Part shown: piece by piece, positions 11,571 to 23,447 of the stretch
Layout: every line of letters starts with the position of its first letter
How positions within the stretch are numbered: the first letter of the stretch is position 1
DNA from: Umbellularia californica
Lineage: Eukaryota > Streptophyta > Magnoliopsida > Laurales > Lauraceae
Direction of reading: 5' to 3'
Assembly: GCA_028538565.1 (NCBI GenBank)
Contig: JAPQWN010000006.1
Location: 263,001-327,000, forward strand
Length of the DNA: 64,000 nucleotides
Notes under the pieces: generated by a model
Databases searched by the model: none
Seen by the model: the letters and a program-made list of their open reading frames with translations, nothing else
Told to the model about the DNA's origin: nothing
Program-made: the position numbers and the translations under genes

Positions 11571-12239
11571 TGTAAGTGCCTAAAAATTACGGACTTGGTT
11601 TAGATGATAATGAAGCTTTTGATTGTGCTATTTAACTGGTTTGAGTGTTACTGGAAGTCCTAAACCTGAAAGAGAGGAGAGACAAAAGTCAGGGCCCCGG
11701 GCTGCTATCAGCTGAAGGCACTCCGACGCCTGAGTTAGTGCAGTCACTGAACAAATGGTGAAATGAGTGAGGAAGAAGAGGTTCAGGCAATGAGGGGAAA
11801 ATGTTCTCTCTTGCGTAATGCGCACCTTTAATGGGCTTACCGTGCAAGTATATATAAACGAGTGTGGAAGGTTCCTGAGTGGAGGTAGGTGAGAGAGCTT
11901 GTCCCATCTCGTCGGAATCCGGCGACCACCTCATCTGCTGGTACGTTCTGCAACGTAGCTGTTTTGTCACATAATGGGGATTAGACGTTAAGCGCTCACC
12001 TCGGTCAATTGGACCGAACTAGAGGAGGCGCTGAGGTCGGGTGTGCTCGAGGTCGAGCACTGTTGCCGAGATGCACGAGGCCGAGCCCAAAGGAGCATGG
12101 TCGGTACTCTTACCGAGAACTCTATCTTGGCGCCAGCTGGCTCATTGCCGAGCTAGATAAATGAGATTGAGACAGTCCCTGATTGGTATTTTTACCTAAG
12201 TCAGGGGTAATCTCGGGATTAGAAAAACACCCCCACAAA
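11571..12239. mobile_element. Solo-LTR-like repeat with CTTAT flanks
   Basis: It starts TGTAAGTGCCTAAAA and ends near CACCCCCACAAA. CTTAT occurs directly before it (11566-11570) and directly after it (12240-12244), a likely 5-bp target duplication. The first ~200 bp are clearly homologous to 63804-64000. A TATA-like motif (tatatataaac) lies at 11849-11859. The right end carries two extra A residues after a canonical CA, so the exact boundary or the duplication is uncertain. Strand is not settled. No coding capacity. Confidence 0.55.
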
Positions 12240-12244
12240 CTTAT

Positions 12245-14052
12245 AAAACAAAAGAGAGGGAAACGAATAAAAAGAAGAGCTCCATATCATTTGAACGAGA
12301 AAACTCAAATCGTTCCCTCTTCCTCGTGTCTCTCTCAGTAGCTCTCTTCCTTTCGTCTCTCCGATGTCGCCACTACAGAAGATACTCTTCTCCTCCTCCC
12401 TCTTCCTCATCTCATTCTCCATCGTGTGTGGATCTGCCGCCTCTTCTGCTGGTCCACCGAATCAACTCCTCTTCTGCCATCCGATCCCACCTAATCAATG
12501 ATTAGAGAATGATCGGACGACGACCAATGGAGATGGTAAATTGAAACCATCGGACTCTTCTGGTAGCATCCGTCTATCGAGAGACCAGATATCTCTCTCT
12601 CTCTCTCTCTCTCAGTCTTCTTTTTTTTTTTTTTTTTTCTGTTAACACAAGTGTCTCTCTACTGCACTCTACCATTGCATCTCTTTGGGTGGGGGCCATT
12701 GTTATTCACCTTGAGTTATGCTCTAAATTAAGTTTAATGGTTTTAGATGCATCATTTTTTCAATATTTCAACCCAACTGTAAGCAAAAGTTAGATGGGTG
12801 TTAAATTTAGACTTGTGACCAATCATAGAAGGACGGTGTGTGTGAAAAGATTGGATCATAATAAAGGAGAGAAAAAGAAAGTTTTTAAAATAAAGAGATT
12901 TTGAGAATTTATACATATAAATCAAATTATTTCTCAACTACTTTATTCATCTTCAATGGGGAAAAAATGCATAACTCCTCCACAATGGAGCCCAGTCCCA
13001 GTGTTAGGTGGCTGTGTCGTTGGGAACGATGGTGACTAAACGAAATGAAGTGGCAGGGGAAAACCATCTCATTTTCCATTAATGGAAAGACATTTTCCAT
13101 TAATGGAAAGAATTAATATCTCTAAAGGTCAAAAGTCAACCCCAACTGCTTCGGTAAATGCGTGGAGTCATGTGCAGGCATGCAATTCTTTTGAAAAATC
13201 ATCACCCATAAATTAAGATATTAGCTTTTCCAAAAAAAAACAGAGAGCAAATATTGGCATTTGTGAGAAGAAGAAAAAAGGGATTTCAGAAAAAAAAAAA
13301 AAAAAAGCAAGCTTAGAACCTCATTAAATGGATTTATAAAGAAAAATAAAAAAATTGAAGCAAGTAGAGTCATTGGCAAATGAAATTAAGTTGTCTCTCA
13401 CCTCAAACTTTATTAAAATTGAGATAAGACTTTGATGAAGATGACTACTACAAGCTATTCAAGACACTACCTGCATTTCATTCTCTTGTTTTATTTCAAT
13501 TTATTTCAAGAAGAAAAATGAGCCCAACAGGACCCATTTGACCTGGGTCCCGTTGACCCGTATGACCCACTTGCCAACCATGTCAGAGCCATTACCTCCC
13601 TCCCAACAGTAACTAGCTAGACATTTCCCTCCATCCATACATAAACTTTGGAAAGAAACAGCTTCATTGTCATGAATTATATTATATTAATTGGAACTGC
13701 GGAGAGGACTAATTTGCTCGAGCCACAGTATAAAACATGTAATATTGCTGCAGAGATACTAAAATGAACTTGGGAAAATGAACAAATTAAAAGGAGCAAA
13801 TCATAAAATAGACACACAGATACCATTATGCAAAATGAAATGAAGCTACACAATCCAATCCTGTGATCATATTTTTCGACTTGCAGCTTCCTCCTCCTTT
13901 AGCTTTGCATGAAAGAAGCCTACAATGAAATCTCTCTTCTATTGTTTATTAGCTAGCTAGCTTTCTCTTCATGATCATTCTCTCCCTCTTGAAAGAAAGA
14001 GTTGAAACTCCCCACACTTCAAGAGCATGCATGGGGCCTTCTTGCGGCCTAG
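12245..14052. other. Intergenic region 3' of the laccase gene
   Basis: It holds a (TC)n run at 12591-12613 followed by a T run, A runs near 13290-13305, and a duplicated perfect palindrome TTTCCATTAATGGAAA (13073-13088 and 13094-13109). A 45-codon frame with a signal-peptide-like start lies at 12364-12501. A possible poly(A) signal for the laccase, AATAAA on the minus strand, lies at 13945-13950, about 100 nt past the stop. No other gene is evident. Confidence 0.5.
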
Positions 14053-17000
14053 CTAACAAGTCGGAAGGTCGCTAGGAGGCGGTAAAAGCGATTCATTCGG
14101 GCCTTTACCATTGTCCACAACAAATGCCATCTTCAGTCCCCATGTGGTGTGTACCTCCAAATGACAGTGCAAGAACCAAACACCTTAAGAGAGAGAGAGA
14201 GAAAAAAAAAAAAAAAAAGCGTTAAAGGGACAAAACTCTTATCATCAAAACTCACACAAATTAATATATACCAAATCCCACCCCACGTTTGTTGTAAATG
14301 GCACATATATAACAAGATCGATTCATTAATTCCAGAGCAGATGGATATGATCAATTTTACCTGGATTATCTGCTCTGAACCTGATGGCGGTCCATCCACC
14401 AGAGGGAACTCCAACTGTATTCCTCTCAACAGGATCAATGAGGTTGAAATTGGCTGGATCAGTCTTACTATTGAAATTCCCCAACCCCCTTCCAATGGAG
14501 AAGAAATTGAAGCCATGGAGATGGATGGGGTGGTTCTCAGGGGCTATAAAACCAGTGTCCTGGAACACGACTTGCACCGTCGAGTTGTAAGCAAGCCTGT
14601 ACAGCCTTGTTCCGTTCATGGTCTGGAAGTTGGTTGGCAGGCTGCCCGTGCCCGTGTAGTTAAAGGCTATTGGGGGGTTGCCGGGGAAGTCGTCGGTGAA
14701 GACACCGCTTATGTTGAAATAGTGGGCCTGGAGGAGTGCCGTGGTTGGCATGACGAAGCTGACGTTGTTGATATCCGCTACCACCCGGCTGCCATTGGGG
14801 CAGGTGGAGCATGGATTGACACCTAGGCCAATGGTGAAGAGAAGGGAGTGACCCACCGACAGCGGGACGCTGGCCGGGTACTTGTTGGAGTTGAGGCTGC
14901 GAAGGGCGGTGGTGAAGTTAGTGGCGACTGGGGTCGCATTTAAGGGGGGTGGGGCCGTGAGAGCGGTAGGAGATGTCGAGAGGCTGCCGGAATAGTGCAA
15001 GATGGCCGTGGCGGTGTTATTGTCAGCAGCAATCGGAGAGTCCATGAAGGTGGAGGCGGCGACTAGATATCGTCCCAACCTGCGATCGGCTGTCAAGAGG
15101 ACATTGGTGGTCTGGCCAGGGGCAATGAGCACGGTCTCAGTCTTGAAGGGCTTGGTGTAGGTGGCATCAACTTCAACGACGGTGAGCAAATGGCCGGCAA
15201 CCTTGAAGAAGAGCTCTTCATTGAGGGCAGCATTGATGAGACGCAGCATGTATGTCTTGCCCCTTTCTACTTTTAAGGTGAACCCTTCGGTAGCAAAAGA
15301 GTTTCAGTCCAATTAGTCTCTTCATCAGTCAATCAAAAATAAATAAATTCACCATGATCCAATCCAATAAAAGCCTAAGAACACATTTGTGCATGCAAAG
15401 ACCGAAATCCATTCTCTACATATTTATGTTTCCTTTCCTACCTCTCTCATGAGAAATCAAAATCCTCAGCTAAATCTCTATTTAAGAATAATATTTTCTT
15501 TTGGTCCGCAGGAAAATTGTCACATAAAACAACCAAACAGTAAGGTACCTAGCATGAAAAATCAAAATAACTTTTCTCTCAATATTGTACAAACATGCTC
15601 TAACTACGTTTCCTCTAATAAAGGAATTTTACTCACATGGGACTGGCTCTATTTGTATATTACGTTACCTTGAGAAGTGGAGCAGTTTGTGAGTGGGCCA
15701 GGGTGGCCATTGATTGTATGTGCGTCCGATACGTTGGGTGCCAGGCCAGACTTTAGAGCCTCGTTGATCACGGCTTCCACATCCGACTTCCACCACTCAC
15801 CTGTTCATTCATTCATCCATGCATTCACGTAAAACAACATTCATGTTATGTAACACCTACATACGATTCAGATGATAAGTGGCTAAAAATGAAGATCAAA
15901 GGTGAATTTTAAAAAATGAGCATAAAAAACTTTTCATTTTATGAAAACAGAATCAAAGGAAGATAAGGGAAATGGATAGCAAGGTTGGGCTGGTTATTCA
16001 TTTTTCATTTTTAATTGATTCTATTTTTGTAGAAGGCCAAATTATGTAATGCTCTTTTTTTTAAAAAAAAAATTGACGTATGATCTTCATTTTCTACTAC
16101 TTATGGTACAAATTCTATTGTATTTTAATGCAAACAAACATGCCCCAAGTGATGGGATAAAACTCATAAGTCCAAAAGACATGGTTAGCCAAGAGAAAGA
16201 GTGAGAAAGAGGGATGGAGGTGTATTGTATTATTACATTACCAAGTATGACGACGACTTCTTTGTCAGGTGTGGGGAATGGGTAAGGATTGTAAGGAACT
16301 TGAAACTTGGGAAGGATGACAATGGCACCATGGACAGTGGCCCTTAGCCAAAGGACGTGGGCGTGCCACAGGAGGGTCCCTCTCTGCCCTGTGATGGTGA
16401 AGTTGTATACGTATTGATGCCCGGGCTGTATCGGGCACTGTGTGATGTATGCAGGCCCATCAGCCCAACCCGTTCGGAGTTGTCGGATCCCATGCCTATA
16501 ATTTCAACAATTCAGTTCTTTCTCATTCATGCGGTTTCCTTTTCTAATAGAAAAACTGGAGCTAGCATCATCCATCCACCAAAATCATCACACTTTTACT
16601 TTTGTCCTTTTTTATTATGACCAGTACTTGTACAATTATGTAAGTCGAAAGATCAAAGAAAGATGCAATCAACATGGAAATTCACTGACCAGTGAATGGT
16701 AACATTGTACTTGACACGGTTGACAACCTTGACCAGCACGTTATCACCCTCCCTCGCGTAAACGGTGGGGCCCGGGAATTGACCGTTGATGGTCACGATG
16801 GGCTTCGTTTGACACAGTCGAGTCGTCTTCTTCATCACCACCTGCACGCACCAGAGAATCTCAGCAAAAAATTAAAGCTTCATTCCTCAATCCTCAGGGA
16901 GGGGAGACTAATGAATGCATTCTCAATCCATCCTTGTTTCTTCTACAAGGGTGTTTTATGCATTGAGAAATAAACAAACAAGTGGAAAAGAAAAGAAAAT

Positions 17001-18049
17001 AAAAGAAATGAAATGAAAGAAAGAAATTAAACAAGTTTAACCATGCATGGAAAAACTCACCAAGACCAAAACTTGTTTTTTATTTTCCAAGAAATAGGTC
17101 ATTTTTCTCTCTTCTTTCTTTTTTGAAAGTTTTTGTAAATAGGATCTAGAATATATATATATATATATATATATATGAAAATTCTCAAAAACTCTCATAT
17201 CTCAAAAAGGGAGGTTTCTGCCCATATCTAATGGCCAATAATTTGTTAGTATTTTAAGAGATTCACCTTTATAGGAGAATATTTAAGAGAGAGAATCGAA
17301 TATGTGTATCACTGATGACACTTGTCACACTTTTATTAGCTAAAAGAGGGGCGTTTGTCTCTAGAAAAATACCCGAAAAGTTTTGTAGCATAACTTTTAT
17401 ACACACACACACACACCGTTCTTCAAATAGATAGATACAAATTCCTTAATTAATAAAGTTTGACAAGATATGTACTCAAACGATAAACCTAACTTAGACT
17501 CACCCATTTTCTAATATTACCCATAATTTTGAAGGATATAAGCTTTTACCTCGTAAAATATAACCTCGATCCATTGCAGAATTACCAAAGAGCGGCCAAC
17601 TTGATATTTCGCAGTCAGTTACAATATCATAAAAAATACAATAATATATGAGTACTAATATTATTATAATTGCAATAGAGACTAGCACATCGATTGCCTT
17701 TCAATGCATACATATATTGCTATTATTAGCATTGTTTTACGTAATAATACTAGCATCTTTAGAGTTTAGACAGGACCACCAATGTGGGTGTGGGTCGGGG
17801 GTTCAAAGTCCAATACAAAGACCTGTGTCAGGACAGGTCCGGGTTTAGCATGCATGGACCCAATTTGAACTGATCCGTTTACGCTCGTTACATATATACA
17901 GCATAGTCGAGAAGGTTTCGTGGCTAGAATTTAAACACATATGAGACCCTACTTACATTGAACTTGTAGTGACGGATCCTGCACTCTACTACAGCAGCAG
18001 GAAGAAGCAGGCAAGCCATCAGCACCAGTGTTCTAACCCAAGACTCCAT
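14053..18049 (-). CDS. Laccase, LAC4-type (secreted multicopper oxidase), six exons
   Basis: Laccases are apoplastic multicopper oxidases that oxidise monolignols with O2 during lignin polymerisation. Exons on the minus strand: 18049-17957, 16841-16690, 16495-16242, 15800-15669, 15284-14361, 14183-14053. All introns have GT-AG ends and the phases join into 561 aa, the usual size, with the exon pattern typical of plant laccases (exon 2 of 152 bp). Residues 1-23 form a signal peptide, followed by RHYKFN. Copper-ligand motifs: HWHG (81-84, across exons 2/3), HAH (126-128), HPIHLHG (462-468), HCHLEVH (524-530). Many N-glycosylation sites are present. The closest remembered relative is Arabidopsis LAC4/IRX12 (similar C-terminus ending LPPPSDLP-T-C), but subgroup placement needs a tree. 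The frame is intact throughout. The first in-frame ATG precedes the signal peptide. Confidence 0.96.
15218..15238 (-). promoter_or_regulatory. Candidate miR397 target site in laccase exon 5
   Basis: The plus strand here reads like mature miR397 with two differences, at miRNA positions 9 and 15. The transcript would therefore pair with one mismatch and one G:U wobble. The site encodes the INAALNE segment, where miR397 is known to target laccases of the LAC2/4/17 group. A mismatch at position 9, beside the cleavage site, could weaken slicing. Confidence 0.7.
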
Positions 18050-18136
18050 CTCTCCTTAAGTCTTCTCTCTATATGATCTCCCTAGCTACTTAATTAATCT
18101 CTCTCTCTCTCTCTCTCTCTGGCTGATGATGCCCGT

Positions 18137-18220
18137 GTATATATATGACACAGATGAAGGCATGCATCCCTTATAAAGAGGAGTGGGTTCTTGCTCCTAC
18201 GTCGTTTTTATCAGTTAGGT
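18137..18220 (-). promoter_or_regulatory. Laccase core promoter candidates and AC element
   Basis: Two TATA-like motifs lie upstream of the ATG on the minus strand: TATATATA (about 18138-18146) and CTTTATAAGG (about 18170-18179). Between them and the ATG lies a (GA/CT)n leader (18101-18120). ACCTAAC at 18220-18214 fits the AC-III element bound by lignin MYB factors. A second AC-type motif (ACCAACC) lies far upstream at 19368-19362. Motifs this short occur by chance, so function is inferred from gene identity. Confidence 0.4.
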
Positions 18221-20045
18221 GGAAGGAATTCTTGAGAAACAAGGTGTTTATATATATATATATATAGATACTGTAGATTTGAGCGCCATATAGCTTTCTT
18301 GTATATTACATAACGCCGATGGATAGTTTAATAAATTAGCCTTCTCGTAATTTGGTAATAACACGTTCCCAATGCTACCTAATTAATTAGTTAGATAAGG
18401 CTTTTTAATAGCAATTCTCTCAAACAACCAAAAAAAAAAAAGAAGAAAGAAAGAAAAAGAAGATACGGGAATCGGTTGAAATCAACGTCACAGAAGTCCT
18501 TCTCACGTAAAATCTCGGCAACAAAACATCAAATGGGAACAAGACGGATACGTGTAATGCTTTTTCTTCTCTTTTCTGCAGACTTGTATTCTACACTTGG
18601 TCATAAGTAACACATCTGTATCTGGTGGGCCATGCGTTGGATGAGTAAGCAATTAACCACACTTCTGAGTGTTTTTATTTTATATTTTATCAGTACTGGA
18701 ACCATTAATCTCAGTTTTAAAAATGGATGGATTAAAACAAAGTTTCCTAAGCTATATCGTTCATATGCATCCACGGCACAAGTACTCTTGTCTTGTAAGC
18801 GGTTCATGGGGATTGAGTGATTAACAGACCAATGTAGCTTTTTGATCAGATCGTCCATATGCATCCACGTACAGATGGTATGTGGATCATCCAGATGATG
18901 AGTACTGTTCTGGATTGCATGGATCTGATTTGAATGTTGTCGAGAGATCATCTCTGCTGAATATATTTTAAAAGGAGCTAGAGTAAGATAAGTAATTAAT
19001 ATGTTTATTAAAGTACTAATAATAATAATAATAATAAAAAAAAAATTCCCCATCCACATGATTAATTGATATATCACCTTTAAATCAAATCAATGGTGTG
19101 TTTTGATATTCTATAATTTGATTTTGACGGAATTTTTATTGAATAATCATATGATGGGAGGGAGAAATATGGCCAAGAAGGGTCAAAATCAAGCTCTTGA
19201 ATCGACCAGCTCAGTACTTCCGTGCAATGATAATAAAATGGACTGGGAATCCAGGTTGATCCGGCTGTTGTTTTGAAAGTTAGTTAGATAGAAAAATATT
19301 ATATGGTTGTGAAATGCTTTTCAGAGACTGGAGAGTTTGTAGTTTGAAAGCTAAGATTAGTGGTTGGTGGGTATAACAGCAGCTCACTACCAGCTCCCAC
19401 CCTCCCTCCCTCCTTTCAAGTTTCAACAGCAATATAGCTCATGAACGAACGAAAGTCATGTCAAGTAGATGTTTCGCCTTGGAAGGCCAAAGCACGGCCT
19501 TTTACTCTTTGTATCGTTACAGTATTTACACGTGTTGTTTGCTTTGCTTTGGAGAGAAGGTAATGGAAGCCAATGGTAGAGACTGGTTTACAAGCCATTG
19601 TCCCTTCTTAATTATCGGAGATAGAGATATTGCAACTGTCACATGCATGTATATATAGAGTCCTCCTTACATTTGAGTCAGCAGTTACAACTCTACAAAT
19701 GATTTCGAATATCGAAAATTCAAAGCGGTTAAAAATGCTTAGAAATAAGTGATTTATCATACTTCATCCATTATTATTATTATTATTATTAAGTATTTTA
19801 ATCATGTATGTGATCAACATGTAAATTTCCAATCTTACAAATGGCCCAGCCTCTGTTTAATTAGAGTAAAATTTGTCACATAGATATGAGGTGAAATGGT
19901 GATTTTGAGCAATTTGGATTTTTTTTTTTTTTTTTTTTTGGGCCAACCAGTGGTTGGTTTTGTAGGATGAGCCGAGGCAACTCTATTCTTTTATTAGGAT
20001 TTCTGATAAGAATGTAGTATATTGAAAATTCTTATGTTGCTTTAA
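18221..20045. other. Intergenic region upstream of the laccase
   Basis: No gene was seen. It contains (TA)n near 18248-18266, a TAA/ATA microsatellite near 19017-19038, an ATT repeat near 19770-19790 and a T run at 19920-19940. The remote AC-type motif at 19362-19368 is the only regulatory candidate. Confidence 0.45.
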
Positions 20046-20054
20046 TAGAATAAA

Positions 20055-20967
20055 TAGGTTTTTACAGAAAAATTCTCAGTATACGAACGTTGCACGAAAA
20101 GGTTCCCCATAGTTGGGGCCTTACAAGTGACGCATCATTTCCATTCTTTCATTTCTCTTCTTCCTCTTCTTCTCCCCTCAGTCGCTGCACCCACCTGCAC
20201 TGCACTCCACCCTCACTCACCTCCATCACACACACCCCGCGCGCGCAGTCGAGCCCCTTTGTCCCCTACTTTCTTTTTCTTTCTTTCCCTTCTTCTTCCT
20301 CCCCTGTCTCCCTCCACAGCACCTGCCCGCACCTTCCACTGCCCGCACCCACATCACTGCCCATCTCACCAGCACACACCCCACCTTCTTCTTTCCTTCT
20401 TTTCTTTTTCTTTCTTATTCTCCTCCCTCTCACAGGCCCTACCTTAACCCCACCCCACCCCCTACACACACACACACACTTTCTTCTTCCCCTCTTTTCT
20501 TTTTCTTTCTTTCTCTCCTTCCTCCTCCTCCTTCTCTTCCTCCTCACCTGCACATCACCCTGTGTCACTGCCCATCTCACCTGCGCACACCACCAGCACG
20601 CCCCCCACCTTCTTCTTCCCCTCTTTTCCTTTTCTTTCTTTTTCTTCCTCCTCCTTTTCTTTCTCTTCCTCCCCCTGCCGCTGCACTCTCCCTGCACACG
20701 CTACACCCTCTCTATTCTCTTCCGCCACATGCATCTCTCCTTGTTACAATCAGAATCTCCATTCAAGCATCAACTATTACCTCGATCACCTTCTGAAATA
20801 TTTGTTTGCTCTCATAGGAAAGGTGGCGTCGCTCTAGTCAAAGTAAGAAAAAAAAAAAAAAAAAAAACCCCAAAAATGGGATGACGGAACCATTTCATAA
20901 GGCCCCAACTATGGGAAACCTTTTCGTGCAACGTCCGTGTACCGGGAATTTTTTCAGTAAAATCGTC
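20055..20967. mobile_element. Mutator-like non-autonomous TIR element, 913 bp
   Basis: The outer ~75 bp at each side are inverted copies: ...ACGAACGTTGCACGAAAAGGTT..CCCATAGTTGGGGCCTTA on the left, and the reverse complement at 20897-20965 on the right. The 9-bp TAGAATAAA flanks both sides (20046-20054 and 20968-20976), the target-duplication length of Mutator-like elements. The interior (20140-20720) is almost pure pyrimidine on the plus strand, built from diverged repeats of TTCTTCTTCCCCTCTTTTC-like blocks alternating with CCCATCTCACC..CACACC blocks. No transposase is present. The long open frames inside (264 codons plus, 143 minus) are by-products of this composition. Confidence 0.8.
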
Positions 20968-20976
20968 TAGAATAAA

Positions 20977-22133
20977 AGGTCTTAAATGACTTTTGGAATT
21001 CCAACCTCCTGGCTCTCTGCCAGAATTTCCGGATGCTCAACTATAGAGGAGAAATTAGGGATCATACATGAAGAATTCCTCAATCATGGGAAATTTGGAA
21101 TTCCTCAACCCCTCTGGGGGTGGAGGGGGGCTTAGAATTCTGAGAACTTCAAATTTTAAATAAGACTTTTCAAGTGATTAAGACTTAAAATTTTAATAAA
21201 ATTTCCAAATGCCTAGGAGACGACCATATCTTTGAATTCCCAAACCTCACAAATTTTAGTAAAAAAAAATAATAATAATTTCTTTCAGAGAAACGGTCTC
21301 GAGCCGTAAGTTTTTATCAGATGGGTGATGGCCTGGATCCACTGCAGAGAGCTGAGACAGTCACAATTCACACAGAGATATCCAAAAGTCACTCTTAATT
21401 AATTACACCGATGGCTTGGAATGGATAAACCTTTTTTTAATGAATGGATAACATGAAAAGCAAGTACAAGTTTAAAGGCCAAAGCCATAGCAGACAGCTC
21501 AGCTCTGAAACCCAAGGATGATCTGATCTGATTCCTCAACCAACAATAATCATTGGTAGAGGATTATTGTTTTACCTATCATATTCATCTCACATGTTGT
21601 TCCTAACAAACTCGGTCGGCAATAAATGACCATGGTTCTTTAAAAGCCATAGCAGACAGCTCTGACTCGGAAGAATTGACTGGACTCTTTGTAACTTGTA
21701 AGAGAGTCCGGATCCTCTGCCTATGCCGCAGTGTTATTACACCGACCCTGTGACAAATTTCTGTATAGAAATGATCCAGGCCGTTCAATATGAATTTCAG
21801 GCCGTTCAATATGAATTTCATCCCCTGCAATGATATATCCACAATTTTAAGTTCAAAAAGGCTAGGTCCCACCCTAGATTGATCATGAAAAGTTGTCATA
21901 ACACTACGTCAGTGGCGATTCCAGTTTCCACCTCATTTAAAGAAAAAAAAAATTATGATGATAACTACTACCTCCAAGGTGGGCTTTTTTATTTTTTATT
22001 TTTTTTTCCTCCTTCCATCCTTTGTTTATCAGATAAAGGGGTTTTGTTTGTTACATAGCAACGAGTGGTGCAGACTGCAGACACACTACACTTCTCTCTT
22101 TGAAACTCCTCTTCCTCTCTAAAAGAGAAAGCC
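20977..22133. other. Intergenic; upstream region of the 22134 gene
   Basis: A 21-bp unit (ggccgttcaatatgaatttc) is repeated twice near 21779-21820. A T-rich stretch (21985-22010) and a CT-rich leader (22085-22120) precede the ATG. No clear TATA box was found. Confidence 0.45.
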
Positions 22134-23447
22134 ATGTATACTCTTGTGAAGACCATTGACACACCCTTCCCAATAAAATATCATCAGATTTTCCAGTCAA
22201 GAAAGCTGCTTTGGAGGAAGAGAGCCACCATCTCCTGCAAGTCCGAGGAATCCCAACCATCATCCCCCTCCGACGGTGACACCCGCAGGCAAGAAATCCT
22301 AGCAAAGATGGCAATGCTCCAGGCACAGAAGGTCCGACTCACTGATTTCTTAGATGAGAAATCTGCTTACCTGACCCAGTTCGCCGAAGAAGCCAACTCC
22401 GAGTTAGATCAGATCGGTGAAACTGCACTCAAAGGACTCGACGAAGCTGAAGCCCGGGTGGGTGTCTCTCTCTCTCTCTCATCTCATCATCCATCCATCC
22501 ACCTAGACCAGTCCCTTTTCTTCGCATCATCTGCAGCAGTGATGGGGACCCAATCCTCGTACATCTCAGCGGTTCAGCTAGTGGGCCACATCATAGGACT
22601 GTGTAGTGATCGTAGCTATCTATCCACTTGGTGGGTCACAAAGGAAACTACTTATCACAGCAATCAATTAGAAAAAGAAGGGACCCATGCATACAGTAGG
22701 TGGGGTCACTCCGGCCATCTGGCTGGCCTCATTCGATACATGGGATGCGGGATTCTTGATTAGCCAATATCCATCAAGTCATCAACCCCACAAAAAAAGA
22801 AAAAAGAAAAAGATCAGATCCTTCCATAGGTGTTTTGGTAGATGGATAATTCCAACCCCGCGCCCCACCCCAACCCCACCGCCCCCCCCCCCCCAAGTGC
22901 TTGTTGGCATCCTGATTATGATTTATGGCCTCTAAATTTATTTGTTCTAGTTCTGACTCCATTTCTTTGTCTGTGAAAAGAGCAGATACTGGAGAACATA
23001 GATAATCGCATGCAGGCGTTTGAAGAGGATGCAGAGTTGAACCGAAATAACATAGAAAAGAACGAGCAGAAGTTGGCAGAGTTAGAAGATAAGATGGAAG
23101 TAGACCAGAACGAAGGCTTGTTCTTCAAGAATCTCACGAGGCAGCAGCAGCAGAAGAAGCAGCCTTCATATGCCGCAAAGGAAGAAATGCAGAAGCTCAG
23201 ACAGGTAGAAAGGGAGAATGCAGGATCCAAAGCACGGAGAAGCATTTACCTCGCTTTGATCTGCTTGCTGGCTCTCACAATCCTCAATGCCCTCATCACT
23301 TCTCCAGCCGGCAACTGGCGGAAAATCACAGGTTTAGGAGTAATATTGGTGGCCTTGATTGCCCAGTTGGCCTACGAACAGAGCATCTCTTCAGCAGAGC
23401 CTGAAAAAACGGGTGAAGAAAACGGGCGGCGAGAAGATGAACAATGA
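22134..23447 (+). CDS. Predicted plastid coiled-coil protein with two C-terminal membrane segments, two exons
   Basis: Exon 1 is 22134-22457 (108 codons, phase 0, donor GTGGGT). Exon 2 is 22986-23447, giving 261 aa. An alternative acceptor three bases upstream would add one glutamine. The first ~36 residues are basic and Ser/Thr-rich without acids, like a chloroplast transit peptide. Residues about 52-185 are charged and heptad-like, predicted coiled coil, with a glutamine cluster (QQQQ) near 168. Two hydrophobic segments lie at about 192-213 and 222-240, followed by an acidic tail. A plastid envelope or thylakoid membrane-anchored coiled-coil protein fits, but I do not recognise the family and assign no function. 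AATAAA at 23706-23711 could end the transcript. Both exons are open and show no damage. Confidence 0.85.

Noticed and set aside
14149..14826. 225-codon plus frame over the laccase
   Set aside because: Antisense shadow of laccase exons 5 and 6; the minus strand has the catalytic motifs and correct splice sites.
20090..20884. 264-codon plus frame and 143-codon minus frame
   Set aside because: Low-complexity polypyrimidine repeats inside a transposable element; no domain, and several frames are open at once because of composition.
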